Positions 38,215 to 50,522 of a stretch of DNA of 64,000 nt are shown piece by piece. Position numbers and translations under genes: made by a program. The stretch covers positions 3,906,001-3,970,000 of the forward strand of contig JASJZC010000005.1 in assembly GCA_037178855.1 (NCBI GenBank), given 5' to 3'. Position 1 is the first letter of the stretch; every line of letters starts with the position of its first letter. The notes below the pieces were generated by a model. The model was given only the letters and a program-made list of their open reading frames with translations. It did not search any database and was not told the origin of the DNA. The stretch is from Oscheius sp. JU75. Its lineage: Eukaryota > Nematoda > Chromadorea > Rhabditida > Rhabditidae.

Positions 38215-39561
38215 TCACCGGATGTTGAGACTCTTCTTGGCAGTAGCAACAACATGAGCAGGGGTAGGAAGAGCAGCAGACTCCAAATGCTGACTGTATG
38301 GCATAGGTACATCGACTCCCGTCACACGTAGAAGAGGTGCATCGAGATGATCGAATGCTTCACTTTCCATCACTTGGGCACCAATTTCAGCTCCGATTCC
38401 TGAATATGAACTATGAAAATCAATAAGTACGGTTACCGCAGAAAGGCCAGCCGGTCTCGATGGTCACAAGATGGTTAGTTTTCATGATAGAGTTCTTGAT
38501 CGTATCGAAATCAAGTGGACGAAGAGTACGAAGATTGATGACCTCAGCTTCAACGCCGACAGATGCGAGCTCTTTGGCAGCTTCCAGAGCAAGCTCGACA
38601 CCCTTGGAGAAGGCAACGAGGGTAATATGCTTTCCTTCACTATAAAAACGATTAAACGATGAGAAGAGAAGAGATACATACCGTTCGATTTTTGCTTTTC
38701 CAATCGGCAGGACAAAATCCTCGGAAAGAACTTCATCGGGGACTGGGAATGATTGTCCATAAAGAATTTCGTTTTCTAGGAAGACGACGGGGTTATCGTC
38801 ACGAATGGCAGCCTTCAGCAGACCCTTGGCATCCTCCGAATTGTAGGGAGTCACAACCTGAGAAAACGATTACAAAAGGCAAGTTATTTATCACCTTCAA
38901 TCCTGGACAGTGAGCAAACCATGAAGAAAAGTCTTGGGAATGCTGAGCGGCGACTCCAGCAGCAGCCCCATTGGGACCACGGAAAACAATTGGTACAGGA
39001 ACCTATAAAAATGCTGTTATGTGAAGATGTGCAATCTGTACTCTTCCAGCCGACATGTAAAATGTTTTGGCCGCGCTGTTAATGATCTGATCGATAGCCT
39101 GCATGGAGAAGTTGAATGTCATGAATTCGCAGATAGGACGAAGACCGGCAAAGGCAGCTCCTACAGCAATTCCTGGAAAAGTCAGACTTGACTTTCGAGA
39201 AGAAAATGAACACGAACCGGCAAATCCCATTTCAGTAATAGGTGTGTCGATGATTCTTTTGTCTCCGTGTTTCTTCCATAGTCCTTTTGAAACCTTGATC
39301 ACAGGGTGTACAGAAAAAAAAATAGCATTACTAACCTTGTAGGCTCCGTCGTATTGTGCGACCTCTTCACCAAGCAAAAAGACGCGCTCGTCTCTGCGAA
39401 TTTCTTCGTCCATGGCCTGATTGAGCGCATCACGGACAGTCATAGCCAAAATAAAATGTTTTTTTTGTAAAAATGGAAAACTTACAGGAAGCCATCCTCT
39501 TGCTGCCGTTGGTCTTTGCGAGATTGGCTACAACAAGACGACTGCATTTATTCAGAGCCAT
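38215..39561 (-). CDS. pdhb-1: pyruvate dehydrogenase E1 component subunit beta, mitochondrial
   Basis: The start at 39561 gives a short basic N-terminus ([17 protein letters not shown]) suited to mitochondrial import. Then [20 protein letters not shown] and [18 protein letters not shown] lead into the TPP-binding half. [19 protein letters not shown] and [20 protein letters not shown] are near-identical to PDHB. The second half has [17 protein letters not shown] and the transketolase C-domain ([19 protein letters not shown]). The tail ends [12 protein letters not shown] at TGA 38215-38217. With E1 alpha it forms the TPP-dependent decarboxylase of the pyruvate dehydrogenase complex. About 360 residues, full length. 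Head-to-head with CLUAP1 (349 bp between start codons). Confidence 0.96.
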
Positions 39562-39909
39562 TTTCGGATATTACCTGAATATATTTTACATAAATTAAAT
39601 TAAAAAATGAAGAAAAATGAGATGCCTTGTCTGAACAAATAAAGTTTATTGAGAGTCCTCCACCGCCCAAATTTGCATACGCAAAAGTGCGTCTCGTATT
39701 ATCTTGCTACAGTAACAGAAAAATCTACATAGGTTAAAGGCAAATGTACTGCCCTTTCAGAATATGAGGAAACTTTTTGCTTCCATTGATGTGGCAATGC
39801 AAAGATGAATGTAGACAGGAAAAACACGAATAACATTTAGGGATTGTTGTTTCAAAATTTGTAAGGGGCATCTTGGTTACTATAGCAACGAGCAACTGCG
39901 TCAAACAAC

Positions 39910-41379
39910 ATGTCCTTCCGAGAATTAAGAAGTAAGTTTTTATTTAACTTCACTGATATGAACGTGAAGATCTCTGTGAAATGATGCGTACACTGGGTTA
40001 TCCCCGTCTTCTGTCAATTGAAAACTTCCGAACACCAAACTTTCCTTTGGTGGCCGAGCTATTGGAATGGATCGTGAAAAGATTTGAACCTAATACTTTT
40101 CTGAACAATCAAGATGTCGAATCGGAACAAGATCGGGTCCTTTTCATCAAGCAGGCGGTCATTCTACTTCTACAAAACTCGAGACTAAAACTCAATCCTC
40201 GGAAACTGTATCAGGCCGACGGACATGCTGTCCAAGAGATCCTTCCAGCCATCAAACTTCTCTACGACTCTGTCAAAAATGAACCAACCGATGATTTACA
40301 CAACCAATGGAACGTGATAAAATCCAAGTTGAATGCCAAAGTTCGTTAGGGGCATGACTAGCAAAGTTTTTATTCAGAAACAAGACGTACGAGTCGCCAG
40401 ACAACTTTCTTCGCAACTTCCTCAGACAGGGGCAGCTCTACATGATTTGCTTTCCAAGGAACTCTACTTTCGAGTTTGACACCCTCTTTCGGAAACAGAA
40501 AAATTTCAGAAACAAAGGAATCGAGCAACCTCACGCCCTGTTCCTTTGGCAGAAGCGGAGAAAAGTCTCCAGCAGAGCATCAATCTGATTGCGGATGAAA
40601 CGAAAGACATCACTCACAAACTGAACAATGTGGCCAACGACGAACAGAATCTGGATGAGAAGATCGACAGGAAAAAGAGAGAATTCGAACAGATGCAAAA
40701 GAGATTCGCGAAACTACAGGTTGGTGGTTCGACTGGCTGATAAGGTGGTCTGTTTTACAGCAATTCCGGCCACAGTACATGGACGAGTACGAGAAATACG
40801 AGGAGAGACTCAAAGAGTTGTATAAGGTGAAACACTTATTGATTCTGATTATATTGTAGTTAGGAATATGTGGTCAAGTTCCGCAATTTGACCTATCTTC
40901 AACAACTCAACTTGGAAATGGAAAGACTCGATAGACAGAGACAGGTAAGCATTTTTGGTCTGACTAGACAGCGAAGTTTGAGGCGGATGCGGAAAGAAGC
41001 ATGAGACAGGTGGTCGAAAAGATGCGGTTCGAGCAGAACAACTCTCCTCCGTAAGTTTCTCTTATTTCAGACCCAGTAGTTTATTCAGATTGGATCTGGT
41101 CGAAGAGTTGGAAGTTCCCCCAATCAATCAGGACCGACGACCATGTGAGTTTTTAGCATTCGCCAGCTGTGCCAGCTGTTCTACAGTACTCTCACTATTT
41201 CAGCTCGTCGTGTGTTTGGAAATATGACAGGCGTGGGAGATGACGAAGACGAGGAAGAGGACGATGAAGATCTGGAAAACGAATTGGGTTTGATAAGTGA
41301 CGACGAGAAGGACATGATGTTGGAAGAAGAACGAGACGTTGACGAGAAAGCAGAACTCAGCAGTGGAGACGACTTTTAA
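39910..41379 (+). CDS. dyf-3: clusterin-associated protein 1 homologue, IFT38 (CLUAP1/DYF-3)
   Basis: ATG 39910 (MSFRELR) is followed by [20 protein letters not shown] and [17 protein letters not shown], the CLUAP1 N-terminal calponin-like region. Next are [20 protein letters not shown] and [20 protein letters not shown], then a long coiled coil ([59 protein letters not shown]). A very acidic tail ([17 protein letters not shown]) ends ELSSGDDF at TAA 41377-41379. CLUAP1 is a core IFT-B subunit needed for cilium assembly. In C. elegans this is dyf-3, used in sensory neurons. Length, about 400 residues, fits the family. The downstream minus-strand gene ends only 50 bp away. Confidence 0.92.
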
Positions 41380-41428
41380 TACAATTAATGACATGTTTGA
41401 TTGATATGAAATAAAAGACACGATTGGA

Positions 41429-42132
41429 TCATGGATGGATCATGGATAGGTTGCTTCCGTTGCGGCTCTCGTAAAAGTTCTCCTTTAAGCGCAACTGTTC
41501 TCGAAGTTTGGTCAAACGCTCAAGCGTTTCCTTCTGTCGGTCAGAAGACTTTTTGAGATTGAATGATCTGTAGGCAGGGTTCTGAAAAGAGGAATATAGG
41601 AAAGTAATGAGTATCACAAACCATGCTCCGGTACTTGTTCAGATTTGGTGACTCTGTCGGCGAGGAGAGGTTCTGTACTGACCCACGTAGATTACATAGA
41701 GATCCTTTGAGAGAAGTCATCGAGGATTGACGAGAGAGATTGGCCTCATCTCGACGACGGATATCTGGTGAAAGGCGATCCTCGCCGTGGTGAGTACATC
41801 CCTTCTCGGCCAACTTCTTTGAATAGACTGTTGAGGACAGAGGAGAATTGGGAGTCGAAGAAGTGGGAGAAGAGAATGCGCTGCGACTTCTCATCTGAAT
41901 TATTCGCTTGGGTTATTCCAGAGATTTACTCACCCTTGTAAACAGTTCTCCAGCGGCGTTCAATGGAGCTGACTTGACCTCGTCGTCAACCAAGATTTTA
42001 GGAATTGGGGACTTTCTGAACTTCTCGATAAAAGACAGATTGTCCAAAGACTCACAGATTCTCTGTCTTGCTGACTGACATCACATTGTCGCAGTTCGAA
42101 GTGACGAGAGGGCCATCATGCATGGTTCGCAT
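41429..42132 (-). CDS. Ser-rich protein with short C-terminal coiled coil, unknown
   Basis: Exons chain in frame from ATG 42132 (MRTMHDGPLVTSNCDNVMSV), through KSPIPKILVDDEVKSAPLNA and a Ser/Arg-rich stretch (RSRSAFSSPTSSTPNSPLSS, SRQSSMTSLKGSLCNLRGSV), to a helix (RQKETLERLTKLREQLRLKE) and TGA 41429-41431. The frame continues upstream of 42132 (NPLFTPISTRSRR), so the true start may lie in an earlier exon. Many SxxP and RxxS sites suggest a phosphorylated scaffold. Not recognised. Confidence 0.5.
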
Positions 42133-42412
42133 CCGTCTGGATCGCGTGGAAATGGGAGTGAAGAGGGGGTTCTGAATCGTAAATGGTCAAAGCATGAGGA
42201 ACTGATGAAAGAAATTGATTGTTTGGGGAATCTCGCTTACGTGGACTGTTGAAAACAGCAAAGATAGGGGAAGGAAGGTCTCAATAACCAGAAGAAGAGA
42301 ACTCGATCAGAAATGTCGTTCGACCGACGGATCCTTTTGATGATTAATGGTACGAGCGAACGGACAGAGGGCGCTACAATAGCAAAAGAAGATCAATAAG
42401 CTTCAAGCCGTT

Positions 42413-42904
42413 TTAAAAGACAAGACGTGGGAACAACTCTCGAAAAGCGTCGTTATCAAAGGCTTGTTTGGAGGAAGTAAAGGCGATTAGTTCGATTAGG
42501 AATTTGCCCATTCCGTGTTGCAATCGGCCAGCTACCGGATTCAGTGACAAAGTGACGAATTTCGATGATTTGGGATTCATCGATTTGTGAAAAGAAGACT
42601 GAGTGGGGCCAAATGATAAGAAAGGCATCCACTGACGGAGTAATGAAAGAGTGATCTAATTAAAATGAGATAAGAGAAACTGAATCAGAGTGGGTGGGAG
42701 TGGCATCTGGACTCGGACAGCGTAAAAGAGACCGGATAGATCCTGAGGAGGACAAGGCGCGAGCAATGTGTACATAGCAATTCTTGACAATAACAGCTGA
42801 GGGACGACGCCCCCTCTCGATTTGCATAGGCTAGGTGGAAATAGGAGACGGCAATATACTCACAGTTATGGTGTGGGAGACTGATGGTGAGTGGAGGGAG
42901 GAAG
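42413..42904 (-). CDS. unresolved coding-like exons between two coiled-coil genes
   Basis: Several open segments occur on the minus strand: NDFLPPLTISLPHHN (about 42860-42910), a frame through 42680-42830 (RRPSAVIVKNCYVHIARALS), and a 71-residue frame with a true ATG at 42628 (MPFLSFGPTQSSFHKSMNPK) ending at 42413. They may be the 3' exons of the gene upstream or a small separate gene. I could not find one splice chain that uses all of them. Confidence 0.3.
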
Positions 42905-44250
42905 TCATTCTGAAACATAACAGTCATTTTCAACCAGAATACCTGGAGGGTAATCGAAGACTTTTACTGCGGCGGAAAGTGTCCTCATGACTGTACGCAG
43001 AGGCGGCTTCTTGTGACTTTTCCTCTCTCACCATGTTCTCCTTCTCGCCACTGTCTTCCTTATAGACAGCGAAAGTACAGTCGGGAACATGGTCGTTGCC
43101 GAATGACGAAGAACGGGATCGAGTCTGAACAATATCATCTTATGTTAGTAAAAGACAGAAGATACCTGGATTTTACTAGGAAGATGATTGTCATTCAAAT
43201 CGAGGGACTCCTTCTTCTTCGACAATAAACTCTTCCTCTCCTTCAGACTTTCCCAATCCAGCTTCTTCTGTTTTTCCCATTGAGAAATCTGAGATTCGAA
43301 TGGAACTTTTCATAGAAAACATTACCTGTTTGAAAACTTCTTCGCCAGTCTGGCTGTCTACTCCGAGCAGCTTCTGTTCCAGTTCGTCTTTTCTCTCACT
43401 CCCGTCAATCACATGCTTGTACAATTTGGCCTTTCTCAATACTTCCGCGTCTTTTTGAGCCTTCTCCAGGGCCTTCAGAACGGCCTCGTGGCGTCTATCC
43501 AGAGACTAAAAGAACAACCTGTGTATTATCCTACTTCGAAAAGCCAACTTTGCGAAGCTCTTCCTCCCTTTCTTCCGTTAATCGACGTTCCTCTTCCTCT
43601 TTCATCAACTTCTCCTTTTGTTCGTTCTCAAACCTCTGAAGTTTGTCCTCCGCTGTATCGTGTCTTAATCTCGTATTGGTCAAAGAAAATTCTTCCAAAA
43701 CCTGATTGTATGCTCTCTCTGAACTTCTCTACTGGTTGAATATTGAGATGTAATCATGCTGATGTCATCTTGTCTGACTGAAGTCTCTTGGAAAGTTCTG
43801 ACGTCTTGCGTTGGAGGTTCTGATCCATAGAACGAGGTTGACAGGGCAGGAACGGAATAGTGTTGCAGGTTTTGCAGCATAGTTACAGGACAGGCAGCTT
43901 CCTTATTAATTTCACCAATCATCTTAAAACTGGAACTTCTAAAAAATAACAATATCTACTCACATGAAGCGGCATTGGAACTGGTCCTTGAGGTAAAAAA
44001 TTGTACATGTACATTGGCGGACAGCTTTGGAACTGGGGAGCCATCCCCATTGGTGCCTACAAAACCAACTGAACAAGAAAGAGACAAAGTCGAACCTGGT
44101 AGGGAAGAAGGGGGTTCACATAGCAGAAATTGGGTGGAATCAATTGATTGACAGCCGGCTGAGGTCGAGGTTCAGATGAATCAGTCTGTTCCACTGCATG
44201 TTCCACTGCCGCATGAACCTGGAAGAGATGCTTGAGATATGGGATTCGCA
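42905..44250 (-). CDS. coiled-coil protein, unknown (5' and 3' ends unresolved)
   Basis: Exons chain from about 44250: VHAAVEHAVEQTDSSEPRPQ, a Pro/Met-rich part (QSCPPMYMYNFLPQGPVPMP), then a charged coiled coil (TRLRHDTAEDKLQRFENEQK; LMKEEEERRLTEERKGGEE; HEAVLKALEKAQKDAEVLRK; LYKHVIDGSERKDELEQKLL; SQWEKQKKLDWESLKERKSL) and a tail with DHVPDCTFAVYKEDSGEKEN and RTVMRTLSAAVKVFDYPP, with a stop possible at 42905. The frame is open upstream of 44250 without an ATG, so the start exon is not identified. It may be trans-spliced as the second cistron after the gene at 44311. Likely structural or centrosomal by composition only. Confidence 0.5.
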
Positions 44251-44310
44251 AAAAAGATAGGGTATTTGGTAAAGTCCTGTCTAAAAAATAGCACTGACAT
44301 TAGTGAAAGT

Positions 44311-45866
44311 TTATTGTTCTTTTCCAGAAGATTTTTGTTCATCGGAATCGAGTCTCTTCTCCATTTCTTTCAATTGGAAATCTTGTTGTTCCTGTATTCC
44401 CAGAAGTGTTCCCATTATGATCCGGAATTGCTGATCAACATCTTCCTTCACACCATCTTGAAGTTTCTCCGTTAGTTGCTCAATTGTCTCCTGATCCTTC
44501 TTCTTTTCCTGAGCAAATTTCCTTCTTTCCAGAGAAATCTGAACATCTTTCTCTCGAAGCTGCTTTTCCATCTCGGTCTTCTCCACCATCAAGTCTCGTG
44601 ATCTCTCATCTGACGTCTTCAGATGCTCTCGTAGTTGGGAGATTTCTTGTTTTTGGCCCTCAAATATCTGTCGAGCCTCATCTAGCTGTTGCCTCGCAAC
44701 AAAGATACTGTGGACTGCTTCATCTTTCTCCGCTTGCAATCCTCTACTTCGTACGGTCAATTCCTCACACTTCTTCACAATTGTCTCATTCCTCTTCGTT
44801 AATTCGCCGACTCTTTCTCTGCTCACGCCCTGTTCCATTTCGAAGAATTTCACCTTCTCCCGTAGCTTCTCCAACTCGACCATCTGCCCATTGACTTGAG
44901 CTCTCAACTGCGTGTTCGTACTCTCGATGTTAGCCGTTCTCATCTGACTTTCTCGCAGTTTGTGGTCCATTCCGGAGGAGTTCAGTCGTGTTCTGTCCAA
45001 CTCCTCTCTGATTCGGCTGTACTCATGTCGTGCTCTGTGCGCATCAGATTCTAAGGCTGTTGCTCTCGCCTGAGTCAAATAGAGTTCGTTTCTGAGTGTA
45101 GCAATCTCATGGTCTGCTTGTGGATTGTAGGTGGATGGACCAGCTGCGAAGAGCGGATTGATATGGACGAGAGAATTGCTTCGACTTCTGTGACGACGAT
45201 TTTTCTTCTTCTTGTGACGATGTCTTCTTCGCGACGAAGATCGACTTCGATCTCGAACTTCTCGTGAACGGGAGCGATGTCTTCGACTGTCAGACATTCA
45301 AAAGCAGTCAGATATAAGAATAAACGCTCTAATCGAGTCTGGTACCAACCTCTGTCTCTTGATGGACTTGTTTCTTTGATGTAGTATCGACGGAAGTGCT
45401 CTGAAAAATGGAAATTATGATGAGCAAACAGAAGTCGCTTTATCGGACACGGGCTACCGGTTCTAATCAGAAGCCTAATGAGCCGCAAATCGTGAGTCAA
45501 CAAGCTTGGGTTCGATTTATGCAAACCGTTCATTAGACTACCGACCAAACAATCGATCGAAGGAGCCAGCTGTCACATTAGGCGTACCCAATGATCCGGC
45601 ACACCTGCGGACAGTCTGACGTCCGTTGGTGCATCTCATTTGACAAAAACGAGTTTGGAGGAATCTGGTGAGGCTTGTGAGAAAGATCTTACCTCTCGTC
45701 TCTCGCTCTTTTTGTTCGGGGATCCACAGCCGGGCCGGCCAAATGGGAACCAAGGAGTCTGTTCTTCGGCTGAAAGAGGTCTCTTTAGAACAATAGGTAG
45801 AACAATACCGCGTTCTCGGTTCCACTGAGCTTGTTTCTTTTTGAGAAGAGAGTCCTCGTGGGACAT
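44311..45866 (-). CDS. SR/Lys-rich coiled-coil protein with CSPP1/CCDC66-like N-terminal motif
   Basis: ATG 45866 (MSHEDSLLKKKQAQWNRERA) is followed, after a GT-AG intron, by TPWFPFGRPGCGSPNKKSER. A KxxQW helix plus a PFGRPGCGSP motif recalls the PWGRPGxGAP stretch of CSPP1/CCDC66-type ciliary and centrosomal proteins (inference from memory). The middle exons join to an RS-rich tract (SRRHRSRSREVRDRS, RRRHRHKKKKNRRHRSRS) and a long coiled coil (RNELYLTQARATALESDAHR ... REHLKTSDERSRDLMVEKTE) ending EQKSSGKEQ at TAA 44311. The 45297 ATG could be an alternative start after the RS tract begins. Middle splice sites at 45380-45560 are uncertain. Confidence 0.5.
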
Positions 45867-47272
45867 CAATCGATGTCTGAAAGGTTATGTTATTGGAATA
45901 TAATGAAGACGAGATAGAAATCAGTGTAGGGCCAGCTGGTCGGGGAAAGGCCTTGCCTCGTCTAGCCTTGCCCCGCCTCCGCCTACTGTTCGCAATAAAG
46001 ACTGTCGGATGGATGAATGGGAAAGAAGCAACGTGTCCGGGACGACGATTATTCGGACCGTTACGACGGAAGATGATATTTGCGGAGTGAATGAGGTGGC
46101 AGCGAAAGGTTGGCAAGAGCATATTCATTTCAAATAACCAGTGATAAGACTGCTAGGCGCCGTCGACTATGATAGCAAAGACACAAAAAAGGGTCGTTTC
46201 GATCGAAACAAACAAGTTCGATTTGAGGATTTCGCGTCTCTGATCGAAAGCGGCTAGAAACTGATTGGTTCGAAGAAATGATCTGTGGACATTGTTTAGA
46301 TACAGAAAGTCAAACGCCAAGAAAGAAGCTCCTTTTGAGCCGATTCAGATCCTAGATAAAAACACAGCTAAACCCTTTTTCAAAAAAGCGTGCACCAGTT
46401 GTTCTGACTGCGCGGTAGGACCTGCTTCAGCTCAACCAGACGATCGCAGAGATAATATGACAGCAGTTCTATAGGATTCCATTCAATGTGACAATGAGCA
46501 GTTAGGCTAGATAAGACGAGTAACTGACGAGTGTGAGTAAAAATGGTAGAGGCTAGTATCGGAGATCTTGTAAACTTCCGTCTCATATCGAGCGACCTGT
46601 GAATAGAATATTTCTAGTGCTCTGGATTAGATAGGAATCGACACGGAGTAGAAATATAGGAATGTCATATCCTTTGAAAAACATCTGACAGCCAGTTTTC
46701 TTCAATGTAATTTGCTAGAGGCGTTTGCAGCTGAACGCTCGTCAAAAAACGTATGAGATTTTGAGTGAACTTTTAGTGAAGGTTTAGTTTTTCGGCTTCA
46801 AGTAGACGGTAAAACATGACAAGAACACAAAACAATTTCGATTTATAGGTATCAGAACTCTGGAAGTATCGGGATGGGAGATGGATTGAGAAGTCAGTAT
46901 GATACGCAATTAGTTCAACACTCTCTTGCGAATGTACGCTTCGAATAATCGCTGTATTTGGTGCTCTTCCCTTGCCCCCTTGTTTTCCCTAACAACCGAG
47001 TTTCGAATACAATCCTTTCGAAAGAGTCACTCCACAGTCGAATGAGTCATTTCCTTCTTACCCAGGTCATTCAGAGTAGAGTCCGAACCAGCTGATGGCG
47101 CGACATGCCAGACAGCACGTGGTCATGTCTCCTTCAGTTCTCCCACGTGGTCTGTTCTCAACCCCACCCCGCCTCTAGCCCCCCAGCACGCGCCTTTTTG
47201 CGGGAATCACCCCATCCCTGTCTTGCACTGCGATTCCGGTTCAGTTCGTTCATTCTACTCTGTTCTTTCAGA
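45867..47272. other. intergenic between divergent coiled-coil and PNPLA8 genes
   Basis: No supported gene. A short imperfect repeat (GGCCTTGCCTCG / AGCCTTGCCCCG) lies at about 45949-45978. An acceptor tctttcag precedes the PNPLA8 start. The open frames at 45887-46128 and 46265-46474 are short, biased and lack splice continuation. Confidence 0.45.
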
Positions 47273-49605
47273 ATGAGCCTTCAATGTAGACCAGCTATTT
47301 CCAATTCTGTCAGATTGATATCTCTATCCAGAGAAACCTCCATTACAACTGCTATTCCAAGGTGAGTCTTTTTCAAATCTTTCTTTTTCAATACTGCCGC
47401 CGTTCCATTTTCCAAAAAAACGAAAAAGGCGCTAGAACGCTTTTTAAATTTTCCGAGTTTGAAAGCTCGCTTATTCATTAGCTCTGAGTAAGAATGATGA
47501 CTCGATTATATTCGTCGGTACGACGGTTGGCAGGTTCAAGTTGTTTATGAATATCTTTTTTCAGACCAGGAGGAGCAGGTCCGCCTATAAATACAAGCCC
47601 GGATGTACCTGCCGCCCCCACTTATCTTGGCTACCTATCCAAAATCACTCAGAACATTCTTTCCCAAGTAAGATCACGCCATTTCATTTATCTTAAAAGC
47701 TCTTCTTTAAGCACGCCCTTATGTAAATCTTAATCATTTTAGGGAGCACAAGTGCTAGGTCTATCGCCATCCCATGAAGAAAAACCGACAGTTGTTCAAT
47801 CGGCGGCAGGAGGCGTTCCAGTCAAAGCACAGTAGATCATTTTTTTGTTTTTCTAGAAAGTTCATTTTAGGAGCAAAGATCGGGTGATCAAAAAGATGGA
47901 AAGTCGGGCAGAGGTATCAAACAAGGTGAATCCCCCACTTTTTTCCTTTCAATCTCTGTTCAGACAGTAGCCCTGGTTCAAAGAATACTGGAAGCGGAAT
48001 CCGTCTCTGCAGTTGTTTTTCGATTACAACAACTCAATTCGCATATTATCAATTTCCCGGCCACACGATTAGTTGCTGCACAGGTTCGTGACACTTTTTT
48101 GTCAGCTCATTTACCCTATTTCAGGATAAACGATTGATTTCGGCGCTTATCCGGTTCGAAAAAGCCGATATCGATGTGAACGTGAAGGCAGCTTCAAGGA
48201 TGTGTTTGACTCTGTGTGGCTACCAGCCTCAATTGAAAAATAAGGGAATCAATCTGCTGTGTATCGATGGAGGAGGAACTAGAGGAATGATGGGCTTGGC
48301 AGTTCTGTCTGAAATCGAGAGGCTAACCAACAAACGAGTAAGCTATTTTTTCTTTATTTTGAAATTGTTGATTTTTTCAGATTTGTGAGTTGTTTGACAT
48401 GGTTGTTGGTGTGTCAACTGGCGGGATAATAGCCACTCTCCTTGGCATCAAACAATATTCTGTCGCTCAAGCGAGGGATATTTACATGGAAATATCTAAA
48501 AAGTTTGTTCTCCTCTTTTTACAGACAGTATAATATCTAGGCTCTTCTACCAAACACGAGTACATGGAGCAATCGGAGTGTTGCGTTCTCACAGCTACTA
48601 CGACACCAAAATGTGGATTACCTTGCTGAAAGAGCTCATTGGCGAACACGATACTCTGATTGACTCTTCGAAGTCAAAACATGTGCCTCGAATAGCCATA
48701 GTTTCTTCGATTGTGAATTTGCCCAAAGTTGAACCTTACATCTTCCGAAACTACGAGCATCCAGCTTCGCTCGCCAGTCATTATAGAGGAGGTGTTTCTC
48801 ACGTATGTTCTCTTCTAATTCTTTTTTGTATAGACGGACGTTTCAGGAATTGTGGAGAGCTATCCAAGCATCTGCTGCAGCTCCCTTCTATTTCGAAGAA
48901 GTCGAACTTTCTGATGCTGGTATTCTCCTTCAAGACGGCGGTATTTATTCGAACAACCCTTCTTCCATAGTAAGATTGTTTTAACGTTATATTGTATCAT
49001 GTGTCTAGGGAGTACACGAAGCCAAGCTTCTCTGGCCAGAGGAATCTTTTCATACCGTTGTGAGTGTTGGCAACGGACGATCTGTGATGGAGCTTGCTCC
49101 CACTCTAACCTACAAATCTACAGGACTTCAAGAGAAACTGAATAGGTCTGTTGTTCATATTTGCGTGGAATCTGTTCAATTATAGGATCATAGATTCCGC
49201 GACTGACACGGAAGGAGTTCACGTACGTATTCTGTTCCAAACATTGTTCTAACAAGACCTCTTTCAGAACACATTGAGAGATACGCTAGACCACAACTGC
49301 TATTTCCGGCTGAACCCTTATATGAGTATATTTTTCATCCAGACAAAACAAAAAGTACACCTAGGCTATCCATACTCTCTAGACGAAATTGATCCAAAAC
49401 GACTTGAGCAGATGCAACACGATGCAAGTCTTTACATCAGGAGGTATATTGTTTTCAAAGTATGACAATAGTTTTATGTTTCAGAAATCATGCGAAAATT
49501 GAAGCGGTAGCCGCGAGACTTGTGGAGAAGGCGACTTTGATGCAGGAATGGCGTAGGAAATGGTCGATTTTCCGTGACGCTCATGGACTTTACCGGCCGA
49601 AATAG
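47273..49605 (+). CDS. PNPLA8: calcium-independent phospholipase A2 gamma type (PNPLA8)
   Basis: ATG 47273 follows CTTTCAGA. The basic, Ser-rich N-terminus (MSLQCRPAISNSVRLISLSR) could be a mitochondrial targeting sequence. Helical repeats (TVALVQRILEAESVSAVVFR; LISALIRFEKADIDVNVKAA) precede the patatin domain: oxyanion loop CIDGGGTRGMMGLAVL, nucleophile elbow VVGVSTGGIIATLLG (GxSxG), and catalytic Asp in ILLQDGGIYSNNPS (DGG). The C-terminus ends KWSIFRDAHGLYRPK at TAG 49603-49605. PNPLA8 hydrolyses membrane phospholipids in mitochondria and peroxisomes. The Ser-Asp dyad is intact. About a dozen exons, introns 40-60 nt; one at about 49323-49362 is shorter than 45 nt. Confidence 0.92.
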
Positions 49606-50522
49606 TTCTTGTATATATTTTCTTCTTTTGTACACTCTTTTTGTATATAGTTCCCAGCCACGACGTCTTTCAGCTCAATAGTCAAAAATACCAGTCAACT
49701 CGGTGCATATGTATTACTTTACGGGAGAAGCAAATAAATTTCTACGCTCTTTTCGAAGGAGAGGGGCTATTGGTGTTGACCTCTCTGTCAATTCTCTGGG
49801 ATACAACGGACCCTCGAATGGGAGGAAATAGTGTTGATTTTTGGAGACGGAGGAGGAGGAACAAAGGACGAGAGAATCACAGAATGAGTAAGAGACGCAG
49901 ACTGCAACAGAGGGCAGGACCGCAGCGGTTTATCGCAGCTGGCTGGCTCCAGACCCAACTATGGCCTGTCAGACCGGGATTAGAGGTTTGTTTTCTCATT
50001 CAAAGCCGTTCATTTGATGAAAATTCCTTCATTCATATAGCATGGCGTCAGCTCTTTCCATAAACACCGATGCGATTCTCGTGCTACCCCAAAAATCGAT
50101 TTGTTGACGTTGTTTATACTGACCTTCTTATAAACAAGTTTCTCTTTTAGATTTCTGGTTAATTTATGTGGAGGGAACATTGTAGAAACTAAATCCAATA
50201 GGGGAAAGAGTAGAGACCGGTCCTTGGGGATTAGAGTCAAGCCGTGAAATTGGTGCAACTTTCACTCTACTCTATCTTTCCCTTTCTGTTTATAAACCTT
50301 AGTTATTCGGAAAATCACTATGTTGATCTCATACAGATTGTTCTCTTGTACCTCCTAAGACACATATGTTCAAGTTTCCCTCATCGACTGATATGCAAAA
50401 GACGTGTCACAAGAGCGATCGATGGGCTCCCGCCTCAAATTACAATGAGCGGATGAGTCCCTTACAGCCCATTGTTGACCTACAGCCCTAAAATAAGAAG
50501 TGTCAACGGGAGAACAAACAAG
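49606..50522. other. region upstream of the plus-strand gene cluster
   Basis: Likely promoter of the cluster that starts with twinfilin. A basic frame from ATG at about 49818 (MGGNSVDFWRRRRRNKGREN) runs to a possible donor near 49987 but finds no partner exon. Acceptor-like tacag sites at about 50466 and 50485 may belong to the twinfilin leader. Confidence 0.4.

Noticed and set aside
37801-38312. Two hydrophobic minus-strand frames
   Set aside because: They lie in the 3' UTR interval and overlap the PDHB coding end out of frame; no splice chain.
45949-45978. Short CCTTGCCTCG/CCTTGCCCCG repeat
   Set aside because: Two imperfect copies only; too little to call a repeat family.
45538-46128. 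196-residue minus-strand frame
   Set aside because: Arg/Pro-biased through a small GC-rich repeat, and overlaps the real exons of the coiled-coil gene in another frame.
49641-50063. 140-residue plus-strand frame with an Arg-rich stretch
   Set aside because: Its upstream part lacks an ATG and reads through likely non-coding sequence; no partner exon or motif.
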